A DNA stretch of 36,470 bases, from positions 1 to 36,470 of the forward strand of contig JBFWMG010000034.1 of NCBI GenBank assembly GCA_050251715.1. Direction: 5' to 3'. Positions within the stretch are counted from its first letter, which is position 1. Every line of letters starts with the position of its first letter. This document shows, piece by piece, positions 11,380-18,633 of this stretch. A program made the position numbers and the translations under genes. The notes beneath the pieces were generated by a model. That model made no database searches. It was not told where the DNA came from and saw nothing but the letters and a program-made list of their open reading frames with translations. The DNA is from JBFWMG01 sp050251715 (GTDB taxonomy: Bacteria; Desulfobacterota; Desulfovibrionia; Desulfovibrionales; Desulfovibrionaceae).

Positions 11380-11976
11380 TTAAGTATCCCACGGTACGAC
11401 GTCGCGCCTGTGGGCACGTGCTTCTTTGATCTTTCGCCTTTTTTCTTGCAGTTCAGAGGCAGGATCCCACTTTCCATACTTTATTTGAGGAATATTGTAC
11501 GCGTTTCGTATGTCGTTTGCCAAATCAATAGCCTGCAACCCAAGGTCCGCGTACTGGAAGGCGCGCTCCTCAAAGTATTCTTCGTAATCGGGAGGTGATG
11601 CTACTACATCCCATGTAAACGCGATGTCTCTATCGGCTGCTTCGACATTCGAAGGAAACGATAGAATTTTGTACATCAAGTCGTGGTCGATGCTTTTCCA
11701 ATCAACATCATTCGGAAAGACAGGAGCGCCTGGCGACTTTACCTGAGGTTCTAAACACCCTTCAGGCGTGCGCTGGCCACATGAAAGTCCATCGTCTTCC
11801 ACTACGGCAAAACAAGCTCCCAAATATTTATCAAAGATGCAGACGACCCGGATAGCCAAGTATCTGGCTGCCTTTTTTGTATCCATCGATTTAAGAAAAT
11901 AAGTGCCAGCCGTTGCGGATAAAGCGCCAATAATTACAAATACAGCGTTAGTAAGTGCAGACAAAAAATCATTCAT
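11380..11976 (-). CDS. AT-rich single-TM protein of unknown function
   Basis: 198 aa. One N-terminal membrane segment (about 7-28), then a soluble region with cysteines (C47, C55, C66, C74 by rough count), an acidic middle (PPDYEEYFEE) and a basic C-terminal helix (ELQEKRRKIKEARAHRR). No motif I recognise. AGGAG lies 6 nt before the ATG at 11976, and the ATG overlaps the stop of the upstream DUF2157-like gene (ATGA), implying coupled translation. Base composition is clearly lower in GC than all neighbours, as is the non-coding stretch after it (11281-11379), which suggests acquisition from elsewhere. Likely anchored in the inner membrane. Confidence 0.7.
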   Translation of the reverse strand: MNDFLSALTNAVFVIIGALSATAGTYFLKSMDTKKAARYLAIRVVCIFDKYLGACFAVVEDDGLSCGQRTPEGCLEPQVKSPGAPVFPNDVDWKSIDHDLMYKILSFPSNVEAADRDIAFTWDVVASPPDYEEYFEERAFQYADLGLQAIDLANDIRNAYNIPQIKYGKWDPASELQEKRRKIKEARAHRRDVVPWDT

Positions 11977-13037
11977 GCCGTTCTCCTGTTTGTGGAGTGA
12001 CGAGGCCGCAACCGCTTGATCCCCTCCGGCAACCTGTCCAGGAACGCCGCAATCCCTTCCCGCCGCTTATGCAACTGATGCCCCAGCGCCAGCACGCACA
12101 GCCCCAGCCCGGCCAGCGCCACCGGGAACAAGCCGGAATCCTTGAAGAGCGTCCAGGCTAGGTGGCCCACATAGCCGCAGACGCCCAGGCCGCCGAAGAC
12201 CAGGAATACCCGGCGTTGCAGAAAGACCGCCAGCCCCAGCAGCAGTACATTGATGCCGCAATAGCCCAGCCGCCCCCATTCGCTGTCGCTGCCCAAGGTC
12301 GACAACCCGCCCCAGAACGCCATCAGCCCGAACAAATAGCCCCAGAACGCGAAATCGTCCCGCGTGCGCCGGTCGATCAGATACGACGCCGCCAGCATCA
12401 TCCCGCCAAAGACCATGGACACCAGCGAGCGCTGATGCCACGTGAAATCGCGCAGCCCGAACAACAACGGCGTCAAATCCATGGACATGTACCACAACGT
12501 CACGGCCAACGGCGCGGTGAGAAACGGAAAACGCACCCAGCGCAACACCAGCGCGCCCACCAGCAGCGTGGCCGCCTCCATGAGGAACCAGCTGCCCTTG
12601 ATCCACAGATGGAAGCCCGGATACGCGCCCGGATCGCCCTGCGGCCAGATGCCGAGCATGCGCTCCAGCCCATACACGGCCAGCGGCGTCATGCTCACCG
12701 CGCAGGTCATGAGCAGCCCGCCGGATATCCGCCCCCCACGACCCCGCCACAGCTTCCAGCCCGCAAACCCAAACACCGCGCCGCACGCCACGGCAATGGC
12801 GAACAATCCGCCCCCGCCCAGCGCGTCCCACGCCCTGGTCATCCACCAGCCCAGCGCGCCCATGACCAGCAACGCGCCGCTGTACGACGCCACATGCGCC
12901 GCACCCAACTTCGGGCGCGTCTCATGCAACGCGCGCAGCGCATACCACAGGTCGTGGGCCTGGTCCTGCGTCAGCACCCCTTGCTCCGCTATGCGGATCA
13001 GGTCGGTGCGGGACAATCTGAGGGTGTCTTTCGCCAT
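11973..13037 (-). CDS. DUF2157-like multi-pass membrane protein
   Basis: 354 aa. A short soluble N-terminus (about 1-45: RTDLIRIAEQGVLTQDQAHDLW) is followed by roughly nine or ten hydrophobic segments and a basic tail (RRPEGIKRLRPRH-like end). The arrangement resembles DUF2157 predicted membrane proteins. Function unknown. No SD is visible before the ATG at 13037. It follows the Smr-domain gene by 28 bp, so co-transcription is likely. The stop overlaps the start of the next gene. Confidence 0.7.
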   Translation of the reverse strand: MAKDTLRLSRTDLIRIAEQGVLTQDQAHDLWYALRALHETRPKLGAAHVASYSGALLVMGALGWWMTRAWDALGGGGLFAIAVACGAVFGFAGWKLWRGRGGRISGGLLMTCAVSMTPLAVYGLERMLGIWPQGDPGAYPGFHLWIKGSWFLMEAATLLVGALVLRWVRFPFLTAPLAVTLWYMSMDLTPLLFGLRDFTWHQRSLVSMVFGGMMLAASYLIDRRTRDDFAFWGYLFGLMAFWGGLSTLGSDSEWGRLGYCGINVLLLGLAVFLQRRVFLVFGGLGVCGYVGHLAWTLFKDSGLFPVALAGLGLCVLALGHQLHKRREGIAAFLDRLPEGIKRLRPRHSTNRRTA

Positions 13038-13065
13038 GAGGTCGCGTGTCCGTTACAAACCCGGG

Positions 13066-13860
13066 CTACATGTCAGGGTCGTCCACATACCGGTCCCACT
13101 GGATCTTGCCCGCGCTTTTCTTGAACTTGCGCAGCAGCACATACAACGCGCCCGCGCCGCCGTGCCTGGCCTGGGCCGTGCAAAACGCCAGCACCACCCG
13201 CTTGAACGGGTCGCGCGTCAGCCAGTCCTGCACCTTTTCGCGCAGCACGCCATACCCCTCGGGCGAATTGAGCCCGCGCCCCGGAATAAGCAGCACGCAC
13301 CGGCTGCCCTCCAGATAGTGGTCGCGGATAAAGGCGAGCAGGGCGGCGTGGGCCTGCATCATGTTGCAGCCGTGCAGGTCCAAATGCCCCTGCGGGCTGA
13401 ACTGGCCCGCCTTGAGCTGATTAATGCGCCGCGCGTCCAAGCCCTTGATGCTGCCGCAGATGAATTCCGTGGTGAAGGACAGGTCGAACTCCACCTTGCC
13501 CGCCACAAAATCCTTGAGTTTCTTGCGCGCCGCCGCGTCCGGGTCCGCCACGCCGCCACTTGCGGCCGCAGGCGTCACAGGCTGAACCTTGCGCCCACCG
13601 GCGGTGTCCATCTGCCGCACACCCTGCATGGCCCCGAAAAAAATGGTCGTGTCCTCGTCCTCGGCAGGCTTGGGCGCGGGTAACTCCGGCTTGTCGGCGG
13701 ATTCTGGCGCGTCCTCGGTCCTGGCCGCCGCGCGCGCCAACGCCGCCTGGCGCGACGCTTCAATGGATTCCATGAGCAACGCCTTCTTTTTCTTCTTTTT
13801 TTGCGATGGAGTGGTCGCGCTCGTCAGCGCATCGAATGATGTGAGGGTTCGTTTGCTCAT
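13066..13860 (-). CDS. Smr-domain protein
   Basis: 264 aa from the ATG at 13860. An ATG three codons earlier (13869) is equally possible, and neither has a good SD. Residues 1-50 are basic with a KKKKKK run at 21-26. A Pro/Ala/Asp-rich spacer lies at 50-110. The C-terminal Smr domain (about 157-255) shows LDLHG at 160-164, LLIPGRGLNS at 190-199 and HGGAGALYVLLR at 233-244. Smr domains occur in MutS2 C-termini and in stand-alone proteins such as E. coli SmrB, where they are nucleases acting on DNA or on mRNA at collided ribosomes. Which applies here is unknown. First gene of a three-gene minus-strand run. Confidence 0.85.
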   Translation of the reverse strand: MSKRTLTSFDALTSATTPSQKKKKKKALLMESIEASRQAALARAAARTEDAPESADKPELPAPKPAEDEDTTIFFGAMQGVRQMDTAGGRKVQPVTPAAASGGVADPDAAARKKLKDFVAGKVEFDLSFTTEFICGSIKGLDARRINQLKAGQFSPQGHLDLHGCNMMQAHAALLAFIRDHYLEGSRCVLLIPGRGLNSPEGYGVLREKVQDWLTRDPFKRVVLAFCTAQARHGGAGALYVLLRKFKKSAGKIQWDRYVDDPDM

Positions 13861-13920
13861 GGGCGGCATTGTTGTCGTGCGCGCGGGGCGTGTCAAGGAA
13901 TGTGTGGTGTGAGGTGTGGA

Positions 13921-14058
13921 AAAGAAACGGCAAGATTTCGCGCCGGAGCGGCGCGACCAGGGCTGCTCGCCCTGGACCTCGGCAGGGGTACTACCCCTGC
14001 ACCCGTGTGGGCGGCAAAGGGTACGGGCAAGGCCGACGTTGCGGCGCGATGAGGTCGG
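13921..14058 (+). repeat. Three-hairpin intergenic repeat, copy 1
   Basis: Starts AAAGAAACGGCAAGATTTCG. Three consecutive stem-loops each have a 5-nt loop: CGCGCC/GGCGCG (13939-13955), CCAGGGC/GCCCTGG (13957-13975) and GCAGGGG/CCCCTGC (13982-14000). Similarity to copy 2 continues with gaps to GCGATGAGGTCGG (14046-14058). Confidence 0.8.
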
Positions 14059-14483
14059 GATGCGTGACGGCGGTGGTGTGGTGGCGGGAAGGCGTGCGAG
14101 CGCTACAGTCCACTCTTCGCCGCAAAGGGGGGTTGGGGGGGATGGGGGCTGGCGCGAAAGGCCGCCTACCCCCATCCGCCCAAACGCCCCTTAACGACAA
14201 ATGGTGAACTGCCCCCATTGGGGCTGGCGCCCCAAACCCCGACTCCCGGTTGTATGAGGGAGAGAGAGAAAACGGGTCGGCAAAGATTACGGGAACGGTG
14301 GAGAGGATTCGGAAATATGTAGTTGGTCTGTTGGGCTGTACTCATACCGTGAGCACGGCTTGATTCAGCCCATTTTTTGCAGTCTTTATTTCCACTCTTT
14401 GCGTCGGCACGGACCGGGGTATGGGGCGTAGCCTCGCAGGGGTCGCTACCCCCCCTGGGGGGCAGTGCTGAATTGAGAAAGTG

Positions 14484-14539
14484 AAGGTGGGTTTCAGGGG
14501 GATGGGAGGTCGTTTTCCCATCCCCCTGAAACCCACCTT
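14484..14539. repeat. Perfect 24-bp hairpin
   Basis: Arms 14484-14507 and 14516-14539 are exact reverse complements with an 8-nt loop (GGTCGTTT). The left arm is purine-rich (AAGGTGGG...GGGATGGGA). Only a weak T-rich stretch follows, so a terminator role is possible but not typical. Confidence 0.8.
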
Positions 14540-14597
14540 TTCTTTGCCAAGTCTGGACTGAGGGCCAACCGCGCCTTCCTACGCCGCCTTCCCCTTG

Positions 14598-14728
14598 CCG
14601 ACCTCATCGCGTCGTCATCTCAAGCCAACCCGATTCCTACGCCGCCTACTGGGGTGCAGGGGATCATCCCCTGCCGGGTCCAGGGCAGCGCCCTGGTCGC
14701 GCGACAGCGCGAAATCTTGCCGTTTTCC
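14598..14728 (-). repeat. Three-hairpin intergenic repeat, copy 2 (inverted)
   Basis: On the minus strand the order is as in copy 1: ACGGCAAGATTTCGCGC, then stems TCGCGC/GCGCGA (14697-14712), CCAGGGC/GCCCTGG (14680-14696) and GCAGGGG/CCCCTGC (14656-14674). Stem arms are conserved while loops differ. It ends near CCGACCTCATCGC on the plus strand (14598-14610). It sits right after the nadB stop and may help end or protect the nad transcript. Confidence 0.8.
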
Positions 14729-14734
14729 GTTCCC

Positions 14735-16318
14735 CTAATCCGCCCGATAGTGGCACCCCAGGCTTTTTTTGTTGCGCATGGCGGCCAGGGTGACGATGTA
14801 GGCGGCGTGGCTGCCGTGGAACAGGTCGATGAGCGGCTTGGACAGTGGGGTGCGGCGGTAGAAGTCCACCAGATGTTTGTAGAGGTTGCGCAGGTCGTCG
14901 TGGGCGCGTTCCAGGCGTGGGGTGCTGCGGGTGATGCCCACGTAGTTCCACATGGTATGGCGGATGGTGGCCCAGTCCTGGGCAATGAGGGCGGGGTCTT
15001 CGTTGTGGTTTTCGCCGGGGTGTTCCCAGTCGGGCATGGCGGCCTTGAGCCGTCGTGACAGGGCGGAGCGGCCCGCCAGGCGGCGGGCGATGTCCTGGCC
15101 CGCCTGTTGGCCCCACACCAGTCCTTCCAGCAGCGAGGTGGAGGCCAGGCGGTTGGCGCCGTGCAGGCCGGTGCAGGAGCATTCGCCCACGGCGTAGAGG
15201 CGGTCGAGCATGGTGCGGCCGTGCAGGTCCACCAGCACGCCGCCGCAGAAGTAGTGGGCGGCGGGCACCACGGGGATGGGGTCGCGGCGGATGTCCACGC
15301 CGTGTTTGAGGCAGTGTTCGAACACGGTGGGAAAGCGTTCGTGCAGGTCGTGGTGTACGTGGTTGGCCGCGTCCAGGTAGACGCACGGTTCGTCGGTGCG
15401 CAGCATTTCCTCGACAATGGCGCGGGCCACGATGTCGCGGGGGGCCAGGTCGCCGCGCGGGTCGTGCCGTTGCATGAACCGTTCGCCCGCCGCGTTGACG
15501 AGGCGGGCGCCTTCGCCGCGCAGCGCCTCGGTGATGAGGAAGCGGCGTTCGGAGCGGTGGTAGAAGGCTGTGGGATGGAATTGCACGAATTCGGCGTTGA
15601 GCACGCGCGCCCCGGCGCGCCAGGCCATGCTGACGCCCGAGCCGATGGCGGAGGACGCGTTGGTGGAGTGCAGGTATATCTGGCCCACGCCGCCCGTGGC
15701 CAGGACGGTGAAGTCCGCGAGCACGGTTTCCACCTGGCCGGTGGTTTCGTTGAACACGTAGGCGCCCGCGCACTGGTTGGCGAGCTGGTATTTGAAGTCG
15801 GGGGTGCTGGCGTGGTGCTGGCTGGTGAGCAGGTCCACGGCGGTGCGCTGGGTGAGGGCGCGGATGTTGGGCGAGGCGAGCACGGCGTGCATGAGGCCGT
15901 CCATGATGGCGCGGCCCGTGTAGTCCATGCAGTAGAGCACGCGCTTGGCCGCGTGGCCGCCTTCGCGGGTCATGTCCCATTCGTCGCAGGTGGCCTGCTT
16001 GCAAAAGGGGATGCCGAGGCGTTCCACGAGGATTTGCTGGACGGACTGCGGTCCCTTGCGGGCCAGGGATTTGACCGCGCGGGGGTAGTTGTGCCGCCAG
16101 CCCGCGATCATGATGTCCTTTTCCAACTGGGCGGGGTCGTCCTCGGCGCGGTAGACGATGCCGCCCTGGGCCAGGGCGGTGTTGCCGCTGTCGAGCGCGG
16201 GCCCGGCGGAGAGCAGCGTGACTTCGAACCCCTGGTCGGCCAGCACCAGCGCGGTGGTGGCTCCCGCGATGCCGGAGCCGATGACAAGCACCTGGGTGGA
16301 AAGGCGGTGGTCGTTCAT
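14735..16318 (-). CDS. nadB: L-aspartate oxidase
   Basis: 527 aa. FAD enzyme of the succinate dehydrogenase/fumarate reductase flavoprotein family that oxidises aspartate to iminoaspartate, the first step of de novo NAD synthesis. In anaerobes fumarate can be the electron acceptor. The dinucleotide-binding motif VIGSGIAGA lies at 12-20, followed by the glycine/serine-rich SGNTALAQGGI, the substrate region APRDIVARAI, and C-terminal HYFCGGV and GANRLASTSLLEGLVWG. AAGGAA lies 6 nt before the ATG. Last gene of the nad run, separated from nadA by a 126-bp palindromic repeat. Confidence 0.95.
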   Translation of the reverse strand: MNDHRLSTQVLVIGSGIAGATTALVLADQGFEVTLLSAGPALDSGNTALAQGGIVYRAEDDPAQLEKDIMIAGWRHNYPRAVKSLARKGPQSVQQILVERLGIPFCKQATCDEWDMTREGGHAAKRVLYCMDYTGRAIMDGLMHAVLASPNIRALTQRTAVDLLTSQHHASTPDFKYQLANQCAGAYVFNETTGQVETVLADFTVLATGGVGQIYLHSTNASSAIGSGVSMAWRAGARVLNAEFVQFHPTAFYHRSERRFLITEALRGEGARLVNAAGERFMQRHDPRGDLAPRDIVARAIVEEMLRTDEPCVYLDAANHVHHDLHERFPTVFEHCLKHGVDIRRDPIPVVPAAHYFCGGVLVDLHGRTMLDRLYAVGECSCTGLHGANRLASTSLLEGLVWGQQAGQDIARRLAGRSALSRRLKAAMPDWEHPGENHNEDPALIAQDWATIRHTMWNYVGITRSTPRLERAHDDLRNLYKHLVDFYRRTPLSKPLIDLFHGSHAAYIVTLAAMRNKKSLGCHYRAD

Positions 16319-16361
16319 GGCGTGTTCCTTATGCTAGCCTGCCGTTGAAAAAGTTGAAATC

Positions 16362-16487
16362 GCAGGCTGTTCAAAAAAGGTGCGATGCAAGGCGCAAAAA
16401 GAATGCAAGGCTGAAGCGTACTTCCAGTACGCAAGGGTTTGCATTCTTTGCAGCAACGCAGCAGATTGCCATTTTTCAACAGCCTGC
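16362..16487. repeat. Palindromic MITE-like element between nadA and nadB
   Basis: 126 bp with inverted ends (GCAGGCTGTT-n-AAAAA-n-GG at both termini), inner inverted repeats AAAGAATGCAA/TTGCATTCTTT, and a central stem GCGTAC/GTACGC (16416-16421, 16427-16432) around TTCCA. It is symmetric around 16424. No coding capacity. From memory, repeats ending TTTTTCAACAGCCTGC are common between genes in deltaproteobacteria. A degenerate extra end (CTAGCCTGCCGTTGAAAAAG) lies at about 16334-16353. Confidence 0.85.
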
Positions 16488-17533
16488 TAGGCGCAGGCCG
16501 CGAGCATGCGCTCAAGGGCCAGGCGCGCGGGCGTGGCGACGTCCGGGGCCACCGTGACGGGTTCGGGCGCGGGGCCGTTGCCCGCCAGGGCGTCGAGCTG
16601 GTCCGCCAGCCGTTCCTCGGTGATTTTGGCCATGTTGGCGCAGCCGCTGCGGAGCAGGGGGAGCACGGTTTTTGTGGCGTTGTACTGGGCGGCCAGCCTG
16701 TCCACCAGATGAACTTCCGTGCCCACGATGACGGTGGCTCCATCGGGCGCTTCGGCCACGGCGCGGATGATGGTGGTGGTGGAACCCGCCACGTCCGCCG
16801 CGTCCACCACGTCGGGCGTGCATTCGGGATGCACGACGATGGTGGCGTGGGGATGGGCGGCGCGGGCGGCCTCCACGTGGGCGGCCTTGAAGCGGTTGTG
16901 GATGGCGCAGCAGCCGGGCCAGAGCAGGAGGTCGGCCTGGTCCGCGCCTGCCAGGTCGAGCACGGCCCCGCGTGCCCGGATGTCCAGCACAGTGCGCTTG
17001 CCTGCCGGGATGTCCAGCTGGTTGGCGGTGTTCAGGCCCAGGTTTTTGTCCGGCAGAAAGAGCACGCCGTCGCCCTGGTTGAGCGCCCAGCGCAGCATGG
17101 TGCGGGCGTTGGCCGAGGTGCATACCGAGCCGCCGTGGCGGCCGCAAAAGGCTTTGATGGCGGCGGAGGAGTTGACGTAGGTGAGGGGGATGAGCGTGCG
17201 CCCGCCCCGTGTGAGCCGCGCGTACACCATGTCCAGCAGCGCGGCGGGGGCCATCTGGGCCATGACGCAGTGCGCCGCGGTATGGGGAATGTAGGCGTGC
17301 TGCCCTGGTTCGGCCAGGATGGCGGCGGATTCGGCCATGAAGAACACGCCGCAGAACACGATGTGTTGCGCCTCCAGGCAGGGGATCTGGCGCGCCAGTT
17401 CCAGCGAGTCGCCGCGCAGATCCACATGCTGGATCACATCGTCGTGCTGGTAGTGGTGGCCCAGTAAGGCCACGGTGTTGCCGAGCCGTTCGCGCGCGCA
17501 TCGTATGCGGGCGGCGGGAGATGAATGCGTCAT
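16487..17533 (-). CDS. nadA: Quinolinate synthase
   Basis: 348 aa. [4Fe-4S] enzyme condensing iminoaspartate with dihydroxyacetone phosphate to quinolinate. Motifs: LLGHHYQ (23-29), GDSLELAR (41-48), FCGVFFMAESA (60-70), VCTSANA (137-143), PGCCAIH (206-212), VHPEC (234-238) and SGCANM (296-301). Likely cluster ligands are Cys61, Cys208 or 209, and Cys298. The ATG at 17533 is 20 bp after the nadC stop and has only a weak SD. The TAG stop (16487-16489) overlaps the last base of the neighbouring palindromic element, so the C-terminus may have been set by that insertion. Confidence 0.95.
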   Translation of the reverse strand: MTHSSPAARIRCARERLGNTVALLGHHYQHDDVIQHVDLRGDSLELARQIPCLEAQHIVFCGVFFMAESAAILAEPGQHAYIPHTAAHCVMAQMAPAALLDMVYARLTRGGRTLIPLTYVNSSAAIKAFCGRHGGSVCTSANARTMLRWALNQGDGVLFLPDKNLGLNTANQLDIPAGKRTVLDIRARGAVLDLAGADQADLLLWPGCCAIHNRFKAAHVEAARAAHPHATIVVHPECTPDVVDAADVAGSTTTIIRAVAEAPDGATVIVGTEVHLVDRLAAQYNATKTVLPLLRSGCANMAKITEERLADQLDALAGNGPAPEPVTVAPDVATPARLALERMLAACA

Positions 17534-17553
17534 GGTGTCCGTCTTGTCTATGG

Positions 17554-18486
17554 TTATGGCTGGGGCGCGGGCATCGCGCTCACGCGCATGCTGAAATCCG
17601 CCGCCGGGGCGGAGTGGGTGATGCGCCCCACGGAAATGAAATCCGGGCCGATGGCGGCGATGGCGGCGATGGTTTCCAGGGTGACGCCGCCGCTGACTTC
17701 GCTTTCAATGGATTCAGGGATGCGGGCGAGCGCCTGGCGCATGGTGTCCAGGTCCATGTTGTCGAGCATGATGCGGTTGACGCCGCAGGCCACGGCCTCG
17801 TCCACGTCGGCCAGGGTGCGGCATTCCACCTCTATGGGCGGGCAGGGCGTATAGGCCTTGCGCAGCGCCGTCACCGTGGGGGTGATGCCGCCTGCCCGGT
17901 CCACGTGGTTGTCCTTGGGCATGAGCATCTCTTCGAGGTTGAGGCGGTGGTTGCAGCCGCCGCCCACGAGCACGGCGTATTTTTCGGGATAGCGCAGGCA
18001 CGGCAGGGTTTTGCGCGTGTCCAGCAGGCGCGTGCGCGTGTCGCCCATGGCCGCCACGTAGCGGCTGGTCAGGTTGGCTATGCCTGACAGGTGGGTGACG
18101 AAATTGAGGATGACCCGTTCGGCCTTGAGCAGCGCCGCGGCGGGGCCGGACATGGTGGCGACCACGGGATAATTGGGGGGATAGCTTGGGGGATAATCCG
18201 GTGGATGGCCCGGATCCGGGGTCACGCGGCTGCCTTCCTCGGCCAGGATTTCATAGGAGAAGCTGCCCTTGGGCGCGCACCGTTCCAGCACCAGCGGGAT
18301 GACGGGCAGCCCCGCCACCAGGGTGTCTTCCTTGGCGATGATGCGGGCATGCAGCGTCTCTTCGAGATTGAATATGCCCAGCGACGTGAGGTCGTGGCCA
18401 TCCTCTTCCAAGGCAAGGGAAATGGCCCCGATGAGGTATTTGCGAGCCTTGAGTTGGAAAAAATCGTCGAATGTGGTGTGCAACAT
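17554..18486 (-). CDS. nadC: Nicotinate-nucleotide pyrophosphorylase (carboxylating)
   Basis: 310 aa, slightly long for the family. Converts quinolinate and PRPP to nicotinate mononucleotide, CO2 and PPi. Motifs: ERVILNFVTHLSGIA (123-137), LLDTRKTLPCLR (154-165), EKYAVLVGGGCNHRLNL (168-184), PKDNH (190-194), and the C-terminal SGGV barrel-end motif. A PP-x-Y tandem repeat (95-107, PPDYPPSYPPNYP) forms an extra loop not usual in this family. AGAGGG lies 5 nt before the ATG at 18486. First gene of the nad run, divergent from mgtE. Confidence 0.94.
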   Translation of the reverse strand: MLHTTFDDFFQLKARKYLIGAISLALEEDGHDLTSLGIFNLEETLHARIIAKEDTLVAGLPVIPLVLERCAPKGSFSYEILAEEGSRVTPDPGHPPDYPPSYPPNYPVVATMSGPAAALLKAERVILNFVTHLSGIANLTSRYVAAMGDTRTRLLDTRKTLPCLRYPEKYAVLVGGGCNHRLNLEEMLMPKDNHVDRAGGITPTVTALRKAYTPCPPIEVECRTLADVDEAVACGVNRIMLDNMDLDTMRQALARIPESIESEVSGGVTLETIAAIAAIGPDFISVGRITHSAPAADFSMRVSAMPAPQP

Positions 18487-18531
18487 CCGAACCCTCTACT
18501 GGTTTCAGGCGGTTGGCTCAACAATTGTGCC

Positions 18532-18559
18532 ATTATTCACAGACGGCGGCATGTTGTAA
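18532..18559 (-). promoter_or_regulatory. Candidate promoter of nadC-nadA-nadB
   Basis: On the minus strand TTACAA (forward 18554-18559) and AATAAT (forward 18532-18537) are 16 bp apart, 45 bp before nadC. The -10 is a 5/6 match and the -35 is weak. A direct repeat TTGTAA (18554-18559 and 18565-18570, 11-bp period) overlaps it. Confidence 0.35.
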
Positions 18560-18633
18560 CGGAATTGTAAATAACGTGCCTCATTGATTTGTCTTTTGAC
18601 GCCGCAGATGAATGGGGATAAGAAATTCGGGTT

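Larger units (their letters stand above)
13870..14734. other. Gene-free, hairpin-rich repeat island
   Basis: About 865 bp between the Smr gene start and the nadB stop. It contains two inverted copies of a three-hairpin repeat (13921-14058 and 14598-14728), a 9-bp hairpin at 14140-14177, a perfect 24-bp hairpin at 14484-14539, a partial hairpin like the third stem of the repeat around 14430-14460, and a short direct repeat (TTCCTACGCCGCCT near 14576 and 14636). No protein-like frame with an SD was found. Confidence 0.7.

Noticed and set aside
13921..14728. Composite transposon or IS element bounded by the inverted repeats
   Set aside because: No transposase-like frame lies between the copies, and the hairpin structure fits dispersed intergenic repeats better.
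14620..15417. Thr/Pro-rich frame overlapping nadB and the repeat
   Set aside because: It is an out-of-frame reading of nadB that continues through the hairpin repeat. NadB motifs are in the other frame.
18487..18633. Mg2+ riboswitch (M-box) before mgtE
   Set aside because: The gap is only 147 bp and I see no M-box core or terminator switch. mgtE is usually not M-box controlled in this group as far as I recall.
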